A stretch of DNA of 64,000 bases from Pseudomonadales bacterium (GTDB taxonomy: Bacteria > Pseudomonadota > Gammaproteobacteria > Pseudomonadales > Pseudohongiellaceae), in contig JAJEGU010000035.1 of assembly GCA_022819645.1 (NCBI GenBank), positions 1-64,000 on the forward strand, read 5' to 3'. A program made the position numbers and the translations under genes. Positions 1 to 9,126 of the stretch are shown here, one piece after another. The notes beneath the pieces were generated by a model, which was not told the origin of the DNA, made no database searches, and saw only the letters and a list, made by a program, of their open reading frames with translations. Positions within the stretch are counted from its first letter, which is position 1. Each line of letters begins with the position of its first letter.

Positions 1-128
1 TGCCAAAATGTCGGCGAACAAGCAAAAAAAAAGAGTGTCCCAGTCCGGACTCACCGCATTTCCAGCAAAATCTGTTCGTTCCGCATGCCTTTGACCTCTA
101 CAATTGACCTTCGTGAATAGGTGCGGCT
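1..128. other. left-edge non-coding stretch
   Basis: I see no convincing coding frame here. There is an A-run around position 26-34 and a short palindrome agtccggact near 42-51. The stretch ends directly at the first full copy of the dispersed repeat. It may be the tail of a gene or intergenic region beyond the window edge. Confidence 0.4.
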
Positions 129-290
129 AGGAGCCTGCGCCACAGGAATTCACGGCTGCAAATCCGCTCTCATCCACGCCCCCGGCCGCTCGATTTCGTT
201 GCATATTCACCAATATTCGCCTCAATCGACCGGCCGGGGGCGCGGCGATAGCGAATTTTCGCTTTCGCGAATTCCTGTGGCGCAGACTCC
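129..290 (+). repeat. dispersed ~160 bp structured repeat, full copy 1
   Basis: This copy begins aggagcctgcgcc and ends in the inverted form ggcgcagactcc. The outer arms (gcgccacaggaattc and gaattcctgtggcgc) are exactly complementary. A second inner pair (gcccccggccg and cggccgggggc) is also exact, with an apical gaatat/atattc-like hairpin region between. There is no coding capacity of its own, although frames run through it. Further full copies lie at 15146, 37245 and 57839. Positions where this copy differs from the 37245 copy change on both arms, so pairing is kept. It could be a MITE-like or REP/BIME-like element; no transposase is nearby. Confidence 0.85.
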
Positions 291-352
291 CAGGTTCGTT
301 GCAAACAATAGAAAATTGCCACGCCGTTCTCAAGTTGACGGTGCCAAAAACA

Positions 353-1537
353 TCACCCCCAATCCTGTCCCTTGCTTCCCGACAGCGCCCTGGCGAGCTC
401 GTCGAGGCTTTCGAGGCTGTGGGCGGAGCGGAAATCGGATACGTGGGGACGCATGGCTCTGGCGCCCTGTGTGAGTGGCTCGAAGCCGTCCCAGCGCAGC
501 AGCGGATTGAGCCAGATGAGGCGGCGGCTGGAGCGGGCAAGGCGCTGGATTTCGGATTCGAGCTGCGCTGGGTCATCGCGTTCCAGGCCGTCGCTGAGGA
601 GCAGGGTGGTTGCACCCTGACCGAGCACCCGGCGCGCCCAGAGTTTGTTGAACTGCTGCAGGCAGTGGCCGATGCGGGTGCCGCCGGACCAGTCCCGCAC
701 CGCCCCGGCGACGCCTTCGAGGGCCTGGTCCACATCGCTGTGGACGAGCTGGCGCGTGACATGGGTGAGCCGGGTGCCGAACACAAAGCTCCGCACCCGG
801 CGCCGGGCGGCGATGGCGTGCATGAAATGCAGGAACATCCGCGAATAGGCGCTCATGGAGCCCGAGATGTCGCACAGCACCACCAGCGGCGGCTGGCGGG
901 TCTTGCGCTGGCGGAATCTCAGCGGCGCAGCGGCGCCTGACCGCGCCAGCGCGCGCAGGCTTGCGCGGCGGTCGAGATGGCGGCCCCGGGGGTCGGGGCG
1001 GAAACGCCGGGTGGGGATACTGTCTTTGGGAAGCCACAAGCCGGCGATGGCGCGTTTGGCCTGTTCGAGTTCGGCGGCGGACATGTCTTCAAAATCCCTC
1101 TCCCTGAGGATTTCCGCGGGCGAACTCGTCAGCAGGCCGTGCAGTTCGAGCTGTTCTTCGGTGGATTCCCGCAGCCTTCCCTCGCCGCCCATGGCGTCTG
1201 CAAGCCGGCGGCGCACTTCGCTGGTGTTCGTCTCGTCTTCGAGCAGCAGATTCGGCAGCATGGCGCCCAGCATCCGCTCCATGAACGCCGGATTGCGCCA
1301 GAAGATGTGAAAAGCCTGATCGAACAGTTCGCGCTGGTCCCGGCGGCTGACGAAAATGGCGAACAGGCAGCTACGGAAATCGGCGCGGCTGGAAAAACCC
1401 ACCAGATTGACAGCGCGGATGGCGTCCAGCGCCTTGCCGGGGCCAACCGGCAGGCCAGCGGCGCGCAGCAAACGGGCGAAGTGCATGATGTTGGCGGTCA
1501 TGCGGCCGCCGTCCGCGAAAGTGGCTTCAAGCCGCAT
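353..1537 (-). CDS. VWA domain protein, CoxE-like
   Basis: A 394-residue protein of the CoxE family, which carries a von Willebrand factor A domain and assists maturation of CO-dehydrogenase-type molybdenum enzymes together with a MoxR-type ATPase. The metal-binding MIDAS motif DISGS is visible at about residues 223-227, with the supporting Thr in GGTRIG near 287 and LLLSDG near 315. The N-terminal 200 residues are the usual helical CoxE region. It is the last gene of the minus-strand molybdenum hydroxylase operon, 81 bp after the MoxR gene and separated from it by a hairpin. An internal Met at residue 13 is an alternative start. Family assignment is firm; the client enzyme is inferred from the neighbours. 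Confidence 0.9.
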   Translation of the reverse strand: MRLEATFADGGRMTANIMHFARLLRAAGLPVGPGKALDAIRAVNLVGFSSRADFRSCLFAIFVSRRDQRELFDQAFHIFWRNPAFMERMLGAMLPNLLLEDETNTSEVRRRLADAMGGEGRLRESTEEQLELHGLLTSSPAEILRERDFEDMSAAELEQAKRAIAGLWLPKDSIPTRRFRPDPRGRHLDRRASLRALARSGAAAPLRFRQRKTRQPPLVVLCDISGSMSAYSRMFLHFMHAIAARRRVRSFVFGTRLTHVTRQLVHSDVDQALEGVAGAVRDWSGGTRIGHCLQQFNKLWARRVLGQGATTLLLSDGLERDDPAQLESEIQRLARSSRRLIWLNPLLRWDGFEPLTQGARAMRPHVSDFRSAHSLESLDELARALSGSKGQDWG

Positions 1538-1571
1538 CGTTCACCATTCTGTCATCTCTGCACGGCTCCTC

Positions 1572-1610
1572 GTCCCGTCATTCTGCGACTTCGCTTCGCG
1601 CAGAATGAGC
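1572..1610. repeat. REP-like hairpin between CoxE-like and MoxR genes
   Basis: The arms cattctgcg (1579-1587) and cgcagaatg (1599-1607) are perfect inverted repeats around an 11 nt loop. The unit resembles the short REP-type hairpins scattered in many gammaproteobacterial genomes. It sits between two genes of one operon, so it may tune mRNA decay or attenuate transcription. It has no U-tract of the kind expected for a strong terminator. Confidence 0.6.
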
Positions 1611-1618
1611 CAAGCTCA

Positions 1619-2533
1619 TCAGGCGACCCGCGTCGACAGTTCCGTCTTCACTTCCTCAAGAATCCGCGCGGCTTCGCTGCCGCGGATGCGGGCGATGTCA
1701 TCCTGGTACTTGAGCAGGGCGCCCAGGGTGTCGTCGATAGCCCTGCTGTCCAGGGCGACCTGGTCGAGTTGCAGCAGGGACTGGGCCCAATCCAGTGTTT
1801 CGGCAACGCCGGGAAGCTTGTACAGATCCTGCTCGCGCAGGCGCTGGACGAAAGCGACCACATGACGGCTCAGGCCGGTGTCCATCCCCGGCAGCCTGGC
1901 CTCGATGATCGCGAGTTCGCGTTCGGCGTCGGGATAGTCGACCCAATGGTAGAGACAGCGCCGCTTGAGCGCGTCGTGGATTTCCCGGGTGCGGTTGGAA
2001 GTGATGACGACCAGGGGAGGCTCGGTCGCCTTGACCGTGCCGATTTCCGGGATCGAAATCTGGAAGTCCGACAGCAATTCCAGCAGATAGGCCTCAAAAG
2101 GCTCGTCGGTGCGGTCAAGCTCGTCGATGAGCAGCACCGGGGCGCCGCGCCCGTTACTGCGAAGCGCCGCAAGCAGGGGCCGCTCGATCAGAAAATCCGC
2201 AGCAAAGACATCATTCGCCAGATGCTGCCGGTCCACCGATCCGGCGGCTTCGGCGAGGCGAATCTCGATCATTTGCCGGGCATAGTTCCACTCGTACACC
2301 GCCGAGGAAACATCGAGCCCTTCGTAGCACTGCAACCGGATCAGGCGGCGGCCGAGGCCGGCGGCGAGCACCTTGGCGATTTCGGTCTTGCCGACGCCGG
2401 CCTCGCCTTCGAGAAACAGCGGCCGGCCCATTTGCAGGGACAGGAACAGCGTGGTGGCCAGCGGCCGGTCGGCAACGTAGCCGCCGTCCCGGAGCAGCCG
2501 CTGGACATCCTCGATGCTAGTGTGCTGTCCCAT
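1619..2533 (-). CDS. MoxR-family AAA ATPase, CoxD-like
   Basis: A 304-residue MoxR-type AAA+ ATPase. Walker A GEAGVGKT is at residues 43-50 and Walker B VLLIDELD at about 133-140, followed by the arginine-finger region ITSNRTRE. In cox operons such an ATPase partners the CoxE VWA protein to mature the molybdenum active site. The start chosen is the Met that begins the typical N-terminus, MGQHTS. A longer frame upstream exists only because it reads through a large palindrome. That palindrome covers the first five codons and the leader of this gene, so translation or transcription could be affected. The gene lies downstream of the FAD subunit and upstream of the VWA gene. Confidence 0.9.
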   Translation of the reverse strand: MGQHTSIEDVQRLLRDGGYVADRPLATTLFLSLQMGRPLFLEGEAGVGKTEIAKVLAAGLGRRLIRLQCYEGLDVSSAVYEWNYARQMIEIRLAEAAGSVDRQHLANDVFAADFLIERPLLAALRSNGRGAPVLLIDELDRTDEPFEAYLLELLSDFQISIPEIGTVKATEPPLVVITSNRTREIHDALKRRCLYHWVDYPDAERELAIIEARLPGMDTGLSRHVVAFVQRLREQDLYKLPGVAETLDWAQSLLQLDQVALDSRAIDDTLGALLKYQDDIARIRGSEAARILEEVKTELSTRVA

Positions 2534-2681
2534 GAGTTCGCCGCATTTCAGCGCGCCCCCGCAGTGTGTGGCAAGGCGCGGTCCGCAGGTAATGGCCCGC
2601 CCCATTGCCAGGGAGCGCAACGCGGCCACGCGCCGCGGGGGACGCGCTGAAATGCGGCGAACTCATGGGACAGCACACTAG
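2517..2681. repeat. ~165 bp near-perfect palindrome over the MoxR gene start
   Basis: A 39 bp arm at 2517-2555 recurs exactly, inverted, at 2643-2681. Pairing resumes inward with cccccgc (2556-2562) against gcggggg (2635-2641) after a single extra base. A further match ggtaatgg/ccattgcc surrounds the centre near 2598. The left arm contains the leader, start codon and first five codons of the MoxR ATPase gene. The right arm is an inverted copy of that DNA, so the structure looks like an inverted duplication. It could extrude as a cruciform or fold as an mRNA hairpin. Confidence 0.85.
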
Positions 2682-2696
2682 CCGTTGCGGGCATGC

Positions 2697-3491
2697 TCAG
2701 GCGCAGGCCGCCACCGCGCGCTGGGCCATTACCCGCACCAGATGCGCGCGATATTCCGCGCTGGCGTGGATATCGGCGTTCATGCGGTCCACCGGCGCCT
2801 CGAAATCAGCGAGCGCCGTCGGGCTGAAGTCTTTGGCAAGAGCTTCTTCCATCCGATAGGCGCGGTGGGCGCAGTCCGTCGCTCCCGTAACCGCGGCCCG
2901 CGCGCCGCCGCCGGTTCTGGCGACGAAGACGCCCACCATGGCATAACGCGAAGCCGGATTTTCGAACTTCATGTAGGCGGCGGCCTCGGGCCTCGGAAAA
3001 TCCACCGCGACGATAATCTCGTCTTCTTCCAGGGCGGTTTCAAACATGCCGGTGAAGAAATCCTCACCGGCGATTTCCCGGCGGTTGGTGCGCACGGTGG
3101 CGCCGAGGGCGATGATCGCGGCGGGATAATCCGCCGCCGGGTCGTTGTTGGCAATGGAACCGCCGATGGTGCCGCGGTTGCGCACGGCGGGGTCGCCGAT
3201 ATTGCCGGCGAGCGCGGCAAGGGCGGGAATCGCCTCTTGCACTTCGCCGGAGGCCGCCACTTCGGCATGGGAAGTCATGGCGCCGATGGTGACGATATTG
3301 CCATTGACGACAATGCCGCCAAGTTCGGCGATGGCGCCGAGATCAATCACATCGGATGGGCTGGCCAGCCGGTGCTTCATGGTGGGCAGCAGGGTTTGCC
3401 CGCCGGCGACGAGCTTGCCGTCGGCGGCGTTGGCGATCAGGTCCGACGCCTCGGCTACCGAAGCGGGTCGATGATATGAAAATGAATACAT
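2697..3491 (-). CDS. FAD-binding (medium) subunit of xanthine dehydrogenase-family enzyme
   Basis: 264 residues; the FAD-binding M subunit of a molybdenum hydroxylase, which passes electrons from the iron-sulfur subunit to FAD. The family's flavin motifs are visible: AGGQTLLP at residues 29-36 and TIGGS at 108-112, followed by NNDPAADYP. The start at MYSFSYH is supported by a gggaggaaa ribosome binding site, so the longer upstream frame is not used. It lies 22 bp behind the large subunit gene in the order S-L-M. Length is normal for a CoxM-type protein. The substrate of the complex cannot be told from this subunit. Confidence 0.93.
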   Translation of the reverse strand: MYSFSYHRPASVAEASDLIANAADGKLVAGGQTLLPTMKHRLASPSDVIDLGAIAELGGIVVNGNIVTIGAMTSHAEVAASGEVQEAIPALAALAGNIGDPAVRNRGTIGGSIANNDPAADYPAAIIALGATVRTNRREIAGEDFFTGMFETALEEDEIIVAVDFPRPEAAAYMKFENPASRYAMVGVFVARTGGGARAAVTGATDCAHRAYRMEEALAKDFSPTALADFEAPVDRMNADIHASAEYRAHLVRVMAQRAVAACA

Positions 3492-3513
3492 TGCAATTTC
3501 CTCCCGTGCGGGT

Positions 3514-5865
3514 TCAGGCAGCGGATTGGCAAGCGCGCCAGACGGTTTCCGGCGTTGCCGGCATTTCCACATGTCTGGCGCCGATGGCGTTGGCGATGGC
3601 GTTGATGACCGCGGGCGGCGCGCCAATGGCGCCGGCTTCGCCGCAGCCCTTCACGCCAAGCGGATTGTGCGGCGGGTCCGTCGGCGCATAACCAATGCGG
3701 AAGTCCGGCGCATTGTCCGCCCGGGGCATGGCGTAGTCCATGAAGGACGCGGTCACGAGTTGGCCCTCGCTGTCGTACCGGCAGCCTTCGAGCAGGGCCT
3801 GGCCGATGCCGTGAACGATGCCGCCGTGAACCTGGCCTTCGACGATCATCGGATTGACGAGCTTGCCGAAATCATCCACCGCGGTGTAATCGGCGATTTC
3901 CACCTCGCCGGTATCCGGGTCCACCTCGACTTCGCAGATATGGGTGCCGGCGGGGAAGGAGAAGTTCATCGGGTCGAAGAATGCGTTTTCGTCAAAGCCG
4001 GGTTCGACGCCTTCCGGGTAGTTGTGGGGCACATAGGCGGTGAAGGCGACTTCTGCGATATTCATCGACTTGTCGGTGCCCGCCACTGTGTAGTTGCCAT
4101 CGGCGAATTCGATATCGCCCTCGGCGGCCTCCATGGCGTGGGCGGCGATCTTTCTGCCCTTGGCGATGAGCTTGTCACAGGCTTTGGCGATCGCCACGCC
4201 GCCCACGGCGAGGGAGCGCGAGCCGTAGGTTCCCATGCCGAACTGGGTTCGCGCGGTATCGCCGTGAATCACCTCGATATTCTCGAAAGGAACGCCGAGC
4301 TGGTCGCAGACGAGCTGGGCGAAGGTCGTCTCGTGGCCCTGGCCGTGGGAATGGGTGCCGGTGAACACCTGCACATTGCCGGTGGGGTTGAAGCGCACCT
4401 GGGCCGATTCCCACAGCCCGACGCCGCCGCCAAGCTGGCCCACAGCCGCCGAAGGCGCGATGCCGCAGGCTTCCACATAGGAGGAAAAACCGATGCCCCG
4501 CAGTTTGCCCCGGGATTTGGCTTCCTCCGCCCTGGCCGCGAATCCGGCGTAGTCGGCCAGCTCCATGGCCTGATCGAGGGCTGCTTCGTAGTCGCCGCTG
4601 TCGTAGCACTGCACCACCGGCGTCTGATAGGGAAAGGCGTCTTTCGGGATGAAGTTGCGCCGCCTGATTTCCGCCGGATCGAGGTCCATGTCCGCTGCGC
4701 AGACATCCACAAGCCGCTCCAGCAGATAGGTCGCTTCCGGGCGGCCGGCGCCGCGGCTGGCGTCCACCGGCGCGGTATTGGTGAATACCGCCTTCACTTC
4801 GGAATAGATGAGCGGCGTCGCGTATTGTCCGGCCAGCAGGAAGGCGTATAGATAACTCGGCACCATGGTGGAGAATGTCGAAAGATAGGCCCCGAGATTG
4901 GCTGTGGTTTGCACCCGCATGGCGAGAAATCTGCCGTTCTCGTCAAGCGCCATTTCCGCCCGGGATACATGATCTCGACCGTGTGCGTCAGCCATGAAGG
5001 CTTCGCTGCGGTCCCCGGTCCACTTGACGGGCCGATTGACCTTGCGGCAGGCCCAGCCCACGACGAGTTCCTCGGCGTAGACGAAAATCTTGGCGCCGAA
5101 ACCGCCGCCCACATCGGGGCCCACGACGCGCAACTTGTGCTCCGGCGCGAGTTGATTGAATGCCGCTAGCACGAGCCGGTGCACATGCGGATTCTGGGTC
5201 GTCATGTGCAGGGTGATCTCTTCGGTGCCCGAGTTGTATTCGCCGAGTGCGGCGCGGGGCTCCATGGGATTGGTCACCATGCGGTTATTGGTGAGTTCGA
5301 TACTGGAAATCCTGTGGGCCGAAGCGAAGGCTTCGTCGTTGGCGGCCTTGTCGCCAAAAGGCCAGTTGAAGCAGACATTGTTCGGCGCCACATCGTGAAT
5401 CTGCTGCTGGCCCTCGCCGGCCGCTTCACCGGTGCTGGAAACAGCCGGCAGCGGGCGGTATTTCACGTCCACCAGCTCCGCCGCATCCTGTGCCTGTGTC
5501 AGTGTTTCCGCAATGACAATGGCTACATGATCCCCAACATAATTGACCTTTCCCTGGGCTAGGGCCGGGTGGGGCGGCGCCCGATGGGGCTCGCCGTCGT
5601 CGCTGGTTACGGTAACGCCGCAGATGAGCGGGCCGATGCCGTCGGCGGCCAGATCATCGCCGGTGAGCACGGCAACCACCCCTGGGGCGGCGGCAGCGGC
5701 GGACGCATCAATGCCTTCGATGACGGCATGGGCGTGGGGAGAGCGCAGAAAATACGCGTGGGTCTGGCCGGCGACATTGATATCGCCGGTATAACGCCCT
5801 TTGCCGAGCAGAAATCGCTGGTCTTCCTTGCGGCGCACGCTGGCGCCGATGCCTTGTTCGCGCAT
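3514..5865 (-). CDS. molybdopterin-binding (large) subunit of xanthine dehydrogenase-family enzyme
   Basis: 783 residues; the catalytic subunit that binds molybdopterin cytosine dinucleotide. Family landmarks are the N-terminal [16 protein letters not shown] in the middle, and the C-terminal [16 protein letters not shown], which holds the active-site Glu. The active-site loop reads [11 protein letters not shown], not the AYRCSFR loop of true form I CO dehydrogenase, so CO oxidation is unlikely. A hydroxylation of an aldehyde, heteroaromatic or aromatic compound is more plausible, but the substrate is unknown. The start MREQGIG is 2 bp beyond the stop of the small subunit gene. Cytoplasmic, with no signal peptide seen. 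Confidence 0.93.
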   Translation of the reverse strand: MREQGIGASVRRKEDQRFLLGKGRYTGDINVAGQTHAYFLRSPHAHAVIEGIDASAAAAAPGVVAVLTGDDLAADGIGPLICGVTVTSDDGEPHRAPPHPALAQGKVNYVGDHVAIVIAETLTQAQDAAELVDVKYRPLPAVSSTGEAAGEGQQQIHDVAPNNVCFNWPFGDKAANDEAFASAHRISSIELTNNRMVTNPMEPRAALGEYNSGTEEITLHMTTQNPHVHRLVLAAFNQLAPEHKLRVVGPDVGGGFGAKIFVYAEELVVGWACRKVNRPVKWTGDRSEAFMADAHGRDHVSRAEMALDENGRFLAMRVQTTANLGAYLSTFSTMVPSYLYAFLLAGQYATPLIYSEVKAVFTNTAPVDASRGAGRPEATYLLERLVDVCAADMDLDPAEIRRRNFIPKDAFPYQTPVVQCYDSGDYEAALDQAMELADYAGFAARAEEAKSRGKLRGIGFSSYVEACGIAPSAAVGQLGGGVGLWESAQVRFNPTGNVQVFTGTHSHGQGHETTFAQLVCDQLGVPFENIEVIHGDTARTQFGMGTYGSRSLAVGGVAIAKACDKLIAKGRKIAAHAMEAAEGDIEFADGNYTVAGTDKSMNIAEVAFTAYVPHNYPEGVEPGFDENAFFDPMNFSFPAGTHICEVEVDPDTGEVEIADYTAVDDFGKLVNPMIVEGQVHGGIVHGIGQALLEGCRYDSEGQLVTASFMDYAMPRADNAPDFRIGYAPTDPPHNPLGVKGCGEAGAIGAPPAVINAIANAIGARHVEMPATPETVWRACQSAA

Positions 5866-5867
5866 GT

Positions 5868-6335
5868 TCAATCCCCCATGGCCCGGGCGCCTTCCCGGAT
5901 CGACTTGACGATGTTCTGGTAGCCGGTGCAGCGGCAGATATTGCCATTGAGTTCCCGGCGCACCGTGGCCGCATCGAGCTCCCTGCCGTGGCGGTTGACG
6001 ATATCGAGTCCCGACATGACCATTCCCGGCGTGCAGAAGCCGCATTGCAGGCCATGGTTGTCCATGAAAGCCTGCTGCATGGGATGCAGTTCCGCGCCAT
6101 TGGCAAGCCCTTCGATGGTGGTGACGTCGCAGCCGCCGGCCATGGCCGCGAGCATGGTGCAGGACTTGACGGACTTGCCGTCCACCATCACCACGCAGGC
6201 ACCGCACTGGCTGGTGTCGCAACCGACATGGGTGCCGGTCAGACGAAGCTGTTCCCGCAGAAAGTCCACGAGCAGCGTTCTGGCCTCCACCTCCCCCGAG
6301 GCGGCCTGGCCATTCACAGTAAGATCAATTTTCAT
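5868..6335 (-). CDS. [2Fe-2S] (small) subunit of xanthine dehydrogenase-family enzyme
   Basis: 155 residues; the iron-sulfur subunit carrying two [2Fe-2S] clusters that move electrons from molybdenum to FAD. The plant-type ferredoxin motif [10 protein letters not shown] lies near residues 38-47, with the fourth Cys in KSCTM. The second cluster uses CGFCTPG and CRCTGY. Length and layout are standard for CoxS-like proteins. It is directly followed by the large subunit (2 bp gap) and preceded by a 100 bp gap after the small membrane protein gene, which may hold an internal promoter. Confidence 0.95.
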   Translation of the reverse strand: MKIDLTVNGQAASGEVEARTLLVDFLREQLRLTGTHVGCDTSQCGACVVMVDGKSVKSCTMLAAMAGGCDVTTIEGLANGAELHPMQQAFMDNHGLQCGFCTPGMVMSGLDIVNRHGRELDAATVRRELNGNICRCTGYQNIVKSIREGARAMGD

Positions 6336-6435
6336 ATTCAGCGTTCTCCTTCCGAATTTGTCAGCCGGCCTCTGCGTCGGCGAGTTCCGGCCTATTGAAT
6401 CACATCGGGACCTGGTAGCCTATTCCATGCCCAAT

Positions 6436-6771
6436 CTACAAATCGTGGAACCATATCGGAATCAACAACCACGCCGGAAACACAAAGGCGGCGATCACCA
6501 GCACCACCGATCCTCCGCGGGATTGCGCATATCGCGCACAAATCAACAGCAGCGGCGTCAACAGGAACAGTCTGGCGACGATGGTGTTGCCACCCAGTCC
6601 GGCATACAGGGCCAGGGGAGTCGAAAAAAAGGCAGCCAACCAGAAATAACCCTTGTTGGGTGAAAAAATCCCGGCCACTGCGTTCACTGGGGACAGCAAG
6701 GTGGAAAGCCAGAACATCAAGAGGACCAGAGTGATGCCCGCGCCTGAACCGGAAACCTGCAGTTCGGGCAT
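6436..6771 (-). CDS. small multi-pass membrane protein, unknown
   Basis: 111 residues with about three hydrophobic segments (near residues 10-30, 45-60 and 65-100), so an inner membrane protein. I do not recognise a family. Its start codon overlaps the stop of the coxG-like gene by one base (TGATG), which implies translational coupling. It precedes the iron-sulfur subunit gene. Since the coxG-like protein also ends in a membrane helix, the two could anchor or assist the molybdenum enzyme at the membrane. That role is inference from position only. Confidence 0.7.
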   Translation of the reverse strand: MPELQVSGSGAGITLVLLMFWLSTLLSPVNAVAGIFSPNKGYFWLAAFFSTPLALYAGLGGNTIVARLFLLTPLLLICARYAQSRGGSVVLVIAAFVFPAWLLIPIWFHDL

Positions 6772-7349
6772 CAGAGAAACCAGTAGGCCGCCAGCGCCCC
6801 GGCAACCAGGATGACGCCGACGCCGATAACAAGCGGGCGACTGATGACGTTGGAATCGGCCGCGTTCGCCGCGGCTTCGGGCTCGGCGGGCTCTTCGGCG
6901 GGAGGTTCCCGGCTGGCGATTTCCTCGCCAAGGCGGGAGAAAAACTGGTCGGCAAGTTTGCCGGCGGCGCCGTCGATGAGCCTGCCGCCGAGCTGGGCGA
7001 GCTTGCCGCCGACGCTGGCCTTGGCAGTGTATTCGAGGCGGGTCCCGTCGCCTTCCTCCGCCAGAGTCACCCGGGCGCTGCCATTGGCGAATCCCGCGGC
7101 GCCGCCCTGGCCTTTGCCCTGGATCAGGTAACTGTTCGGCGGATCGAGTTCGTCGAGTTCGATGGCAAAGCTGAAACCCGCCTTCACCGGCCCGATGCGA
7201 TTGGTGATGCGGGCGCTGAACCGATTGTCCCCGGTACGCTCGAAATGCTCGCAGCCGGGGATGGCCGCCTTGAGGATCTCCGGATCGTTCAGCGCATCCC
7301 AGACCTGTTGGCGGCTTGCAGCAATACTCTGCTGCGCTTTCATTTCCAT
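6771..7349 (-). CDS. CoxG-like SRPBCC protein with C-terminal membrane anchor
   Basis: A 192-residue CoxG (carbon monoxide dehydrogenase subunit G) family protein. The first ~145 residues show the SRPBCC/START-like fold signature: QQVWDALNDPEIL, IPGCEHFE and later ASVGGKLAQLGGR. A Glu/Pro/Ala-rich linker and one hydrophobic helix (about 172-190) end the protein. In Oligotropha, CoxG recruits CO dehydrogenase to the membrane, and the C-terminal helix fits that role. It is the first gene of the operon and diverges from the ThDP enzyme gene across a 125 bp gap. A second Met two codons later is an alternative start. Confidence 0.9.
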   Translation of the reverse strand: MEMKAQQSIAASRQQVWDALNDPEILKAAIPGCEHFERTGDNRFSARITNRIGPVKAGFSFAIELDELDPPNSYLIQGKGQGGAAGFANGSARVTLAEEGDGTRLEYTAKASVGGKLAQLGGRLIDGAAGKLADQFFSRLGEEIASREPPAEEPAEPEAAANAADSNVISRPLVIGVGVILVAGALAAYWFL

Positions 7350-7474
7350 AATGTCGATGTCCCCATTGCAGTGTCGGCGACGGCTTGTTTTCCCCGGTGG
7401 CCGGAGAATATCATCACCGCGCAAAGCAATGCGACACCATCCCACGAAATTTCGCTCGCCACAAGGAATCCACC
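7350..7474. promoter_or_regulatory. divergent promoter region
   Basis: The 125 bp gap separates the start of the minus-strand molybdenum hydroxylase operon from the plus-strand ThDP enzyme gene, so it must contain both promoters or be shared. I cannot pick -35/-10 boxes or an operator with confidence. Confidence 0.4.
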
Positions 7475-9040
7475 ATGAACGGCGCCACGGCTCTGATCGA
7501 AACCCTGGCCGATTGCGGCATCGAATACTGCATCGCCAATCCCGGCACTTCCGAAATGCATCTCGTACAGGCGCTGGACAGCGTGCCGCGCATGAAGTCG
7601 GTGCTCGCCCTGTTCGAAGGCGTCTGCACCGGCGCCGCCGACGGCGTCGGCAGGATGACGGGCAAGCCCGCCGCGACCTTGCTGCATCTCGGGCCGGGAC
7701 TGGCGAACGGCATTGCCAACCTGCACAACGCCCGGCGCGCGAATACGCCGATGGTCAACATCGTCGGCAATCATCCGCATTACCACATCGGTTTCGACGC
7801 GCCGCTGACTTCCGACATCGAAACCCTGGCGCGCAATTACTCGTGCTGGGTCAAGTCCTGCTCCACGAGCGGCAGCCTGGCCCAGGACGGCGCCGACGCC
7901 GTCAGCGCCAGTTTGCGCAGTCACGGCGGCAGCGCGGGACAGATTTCCACGCTGATCCTGGGCGCCGACGCGGCCTGGGGCGAAAGTCCGGGGCCGGCGC
8001 CGCCGAATTCCATACCGGCACGGGCGAAGGTCGACGAACAGGCGATCGAGAACATCGCGGGCCTGCTCGGCAACGGCCAACGCACGGCCCTGTTGCTTGA
8101 ACACCACGGAACCACTCCCGCGGCGCTGGAAGCCGCCGGCCGCATCGCCGCGAAAACCGGCTGCCGGCTGCTCAACGGCACATTCCCAGCCCGCGTCGAC
8201 GGCGGACCGGGAAGAATCGCGGTCGAGCGCCTGCCCTACTTCCCGGAACAGGTGCTGGCGGAAATCGCCGACGTCAAACAACTCGTAATCGTCGGCGGCA
8301 ACGCGCCGGCGAGTTTCTTCGCCTACAAGGGCGTGCCGGGACGCCTGATTCCCGAGAATTGCGCCGTCAGCCGCCTGACCGCGGTGGAAGAGGACGCCGT
8401 TGACGCACTGGAACGGCTGGCCGAGCGAATCGGCGCGGAAAAGTCGCAGCCGAACCGTTTCGACCACCGCGAGATTCCGCTGCCCGAAGGTCCTCTGAAC
8501 ACGCGCAACATCATCCAGGGCATCGCCGCCGCCATGCCGGAAGACGTCATTGTCTGCACCGACTCAGGCGGCGGCAACGCCGCCTACCCTTATTGCCAGA
8601 ACACCGCGACGAACAGTTGGCTCAGCCTCACCGGCGGCGCCATCGGCCAGGGCGGCCCCGTCTCCACCGGCGCCGCTCTCGCCTGCCCCGACCGCCCGGT
8701 GCTCGCGCTGCTCGGCGACGGCGGCGCGGCCTACACCAACCAGAGTTTCTGGACCCAGGCGCGCGAAGGTCTCAACGTCACCACGCTGATCTTCGCCAAT
8801 CGCACCTACAACATCCTCAATGTCGAATACACCCGGCTCGGCATTACCGAAACCGGCGACATCGCCGCCAGCCTGTTCGACATCGGCAAGCCCGACATCG
8901 ACTGGGTACAAATGGCCGCCAGCATGGGCGTACCCGGAGGCAAGGCCGACACCGCCGAAGAACTCGTCACGCTGCTGCAACGCGGCTACCGCGAACCCGG
9001 CCCCTTCCTCATCCAGGCCAACGGCGAAATGCAGCGGTAG
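7475..9040 (+). CDS. ThDP-dependent enzyme, acetolactate synthase large-subunit-like
   Basis: 521 residues in the acetolactate synthase/benzoylformate decarboxylase superfamily. The N-terminal Pyr domain carries the conserved Glu context NPGTSEMH. The C-terminal PP domain has the ThDP/Mg motif GDGGAAYTNQ with the later Asn in NRTYNILNVEY. The usual acetolactate synthase regulatory subunit gene is absent, and a catabolic carboligase or decarboxylase is at least as likely as branched-chain synthesis. It starts at ATG after CACC and diverges from the coxG-like gene. Related genes are often annotated simply as acetolactate synthase large subunit; the substrate is unknown. Confidence 0.85.
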   Translation: MNGATALIETLADCGIEYCIANPGTSEMHLVQALDSVPRMKSVLALFEGVCTGAADGVGRMTGKPAATLLHLGPGLANGIANLHNARRANTPMVNIVGNHPHYHIGFDAPLTSDIETLARNYSCWVKSCSTSGSLAQDGADAVSASLRSHGGSAGQISTLILGADAAWGESPGPAPPNSIPARAKVDEQAIENIAGLLGNGQRTALLLEHHGTTPAALEAAGRIAAKTGCRLLNGTFPARVDGGPGRIAVERLPYFPEQVLAEIADVKQLVIVGGNAPASFFAYKGVPGRLIPENCAVSRLTAVEEDAVDALERLAERIGAEKSQPNRFDHREIPLPEGPLNTRNIIQGIAAAMPEDVIVCTDSGGGNAAYPYCQNTATNSWLSLTGGAIGQGGPVSTGAALACPDRPVLALLGDGGAAYTNQSFWTQAREGLNVTTLIFANRTYNILNVEYTRLGITETGDIAASLFDIGKPDIDWVQMAASMGVPGGKADTAEELVTLLQRGYREPGPFLIQANGEMQR

Positions 9041-9073
9041 TGGAACTCAGCTTGCACATCGTCGGTGCATATC

Positions 9074-9108
9074 CAGAAGCCTGCGCCGCAGGAATTCACG
9101 GCTGCAAA
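9074..9108 (+). repeat. dispersed repeat, left-half copy
   Basis: About 35 bp match the left end of the dispersed element, from cagaagcctgcgcc to cacggctgcaaa. It lies 34 bp after the stop of the ThDP enzyme gene, in sense orientation to it, and joins directly to a 5'-truncated XRE antitoxin gene. The right half is absent. Confidence 0.75.
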
Positions 9109-9126
9109 GCCGAGTTGCGCGAATCC

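Noticed and set aside
977-2650. Long plus-strand open frame of 557 codons
   Set aside because: Antisense of the CoxE-like and MoxR genes in GC-rich DNA; composition lacks protein-like pattern.
2517-2681. Idea that the palindrome is an invertible promoter switch
   Set aside because: The arms enclose under 90 bp that are themselves palindromic, no recombinase is near, and inversion would change nothing.
3514-5865. Calling the large subunit carbon monoxide dehydrogenase
   Set aside because: The active-site loop lacks the AYRCSFR sequence that carries the copper-binding Cys in form I enzymes.
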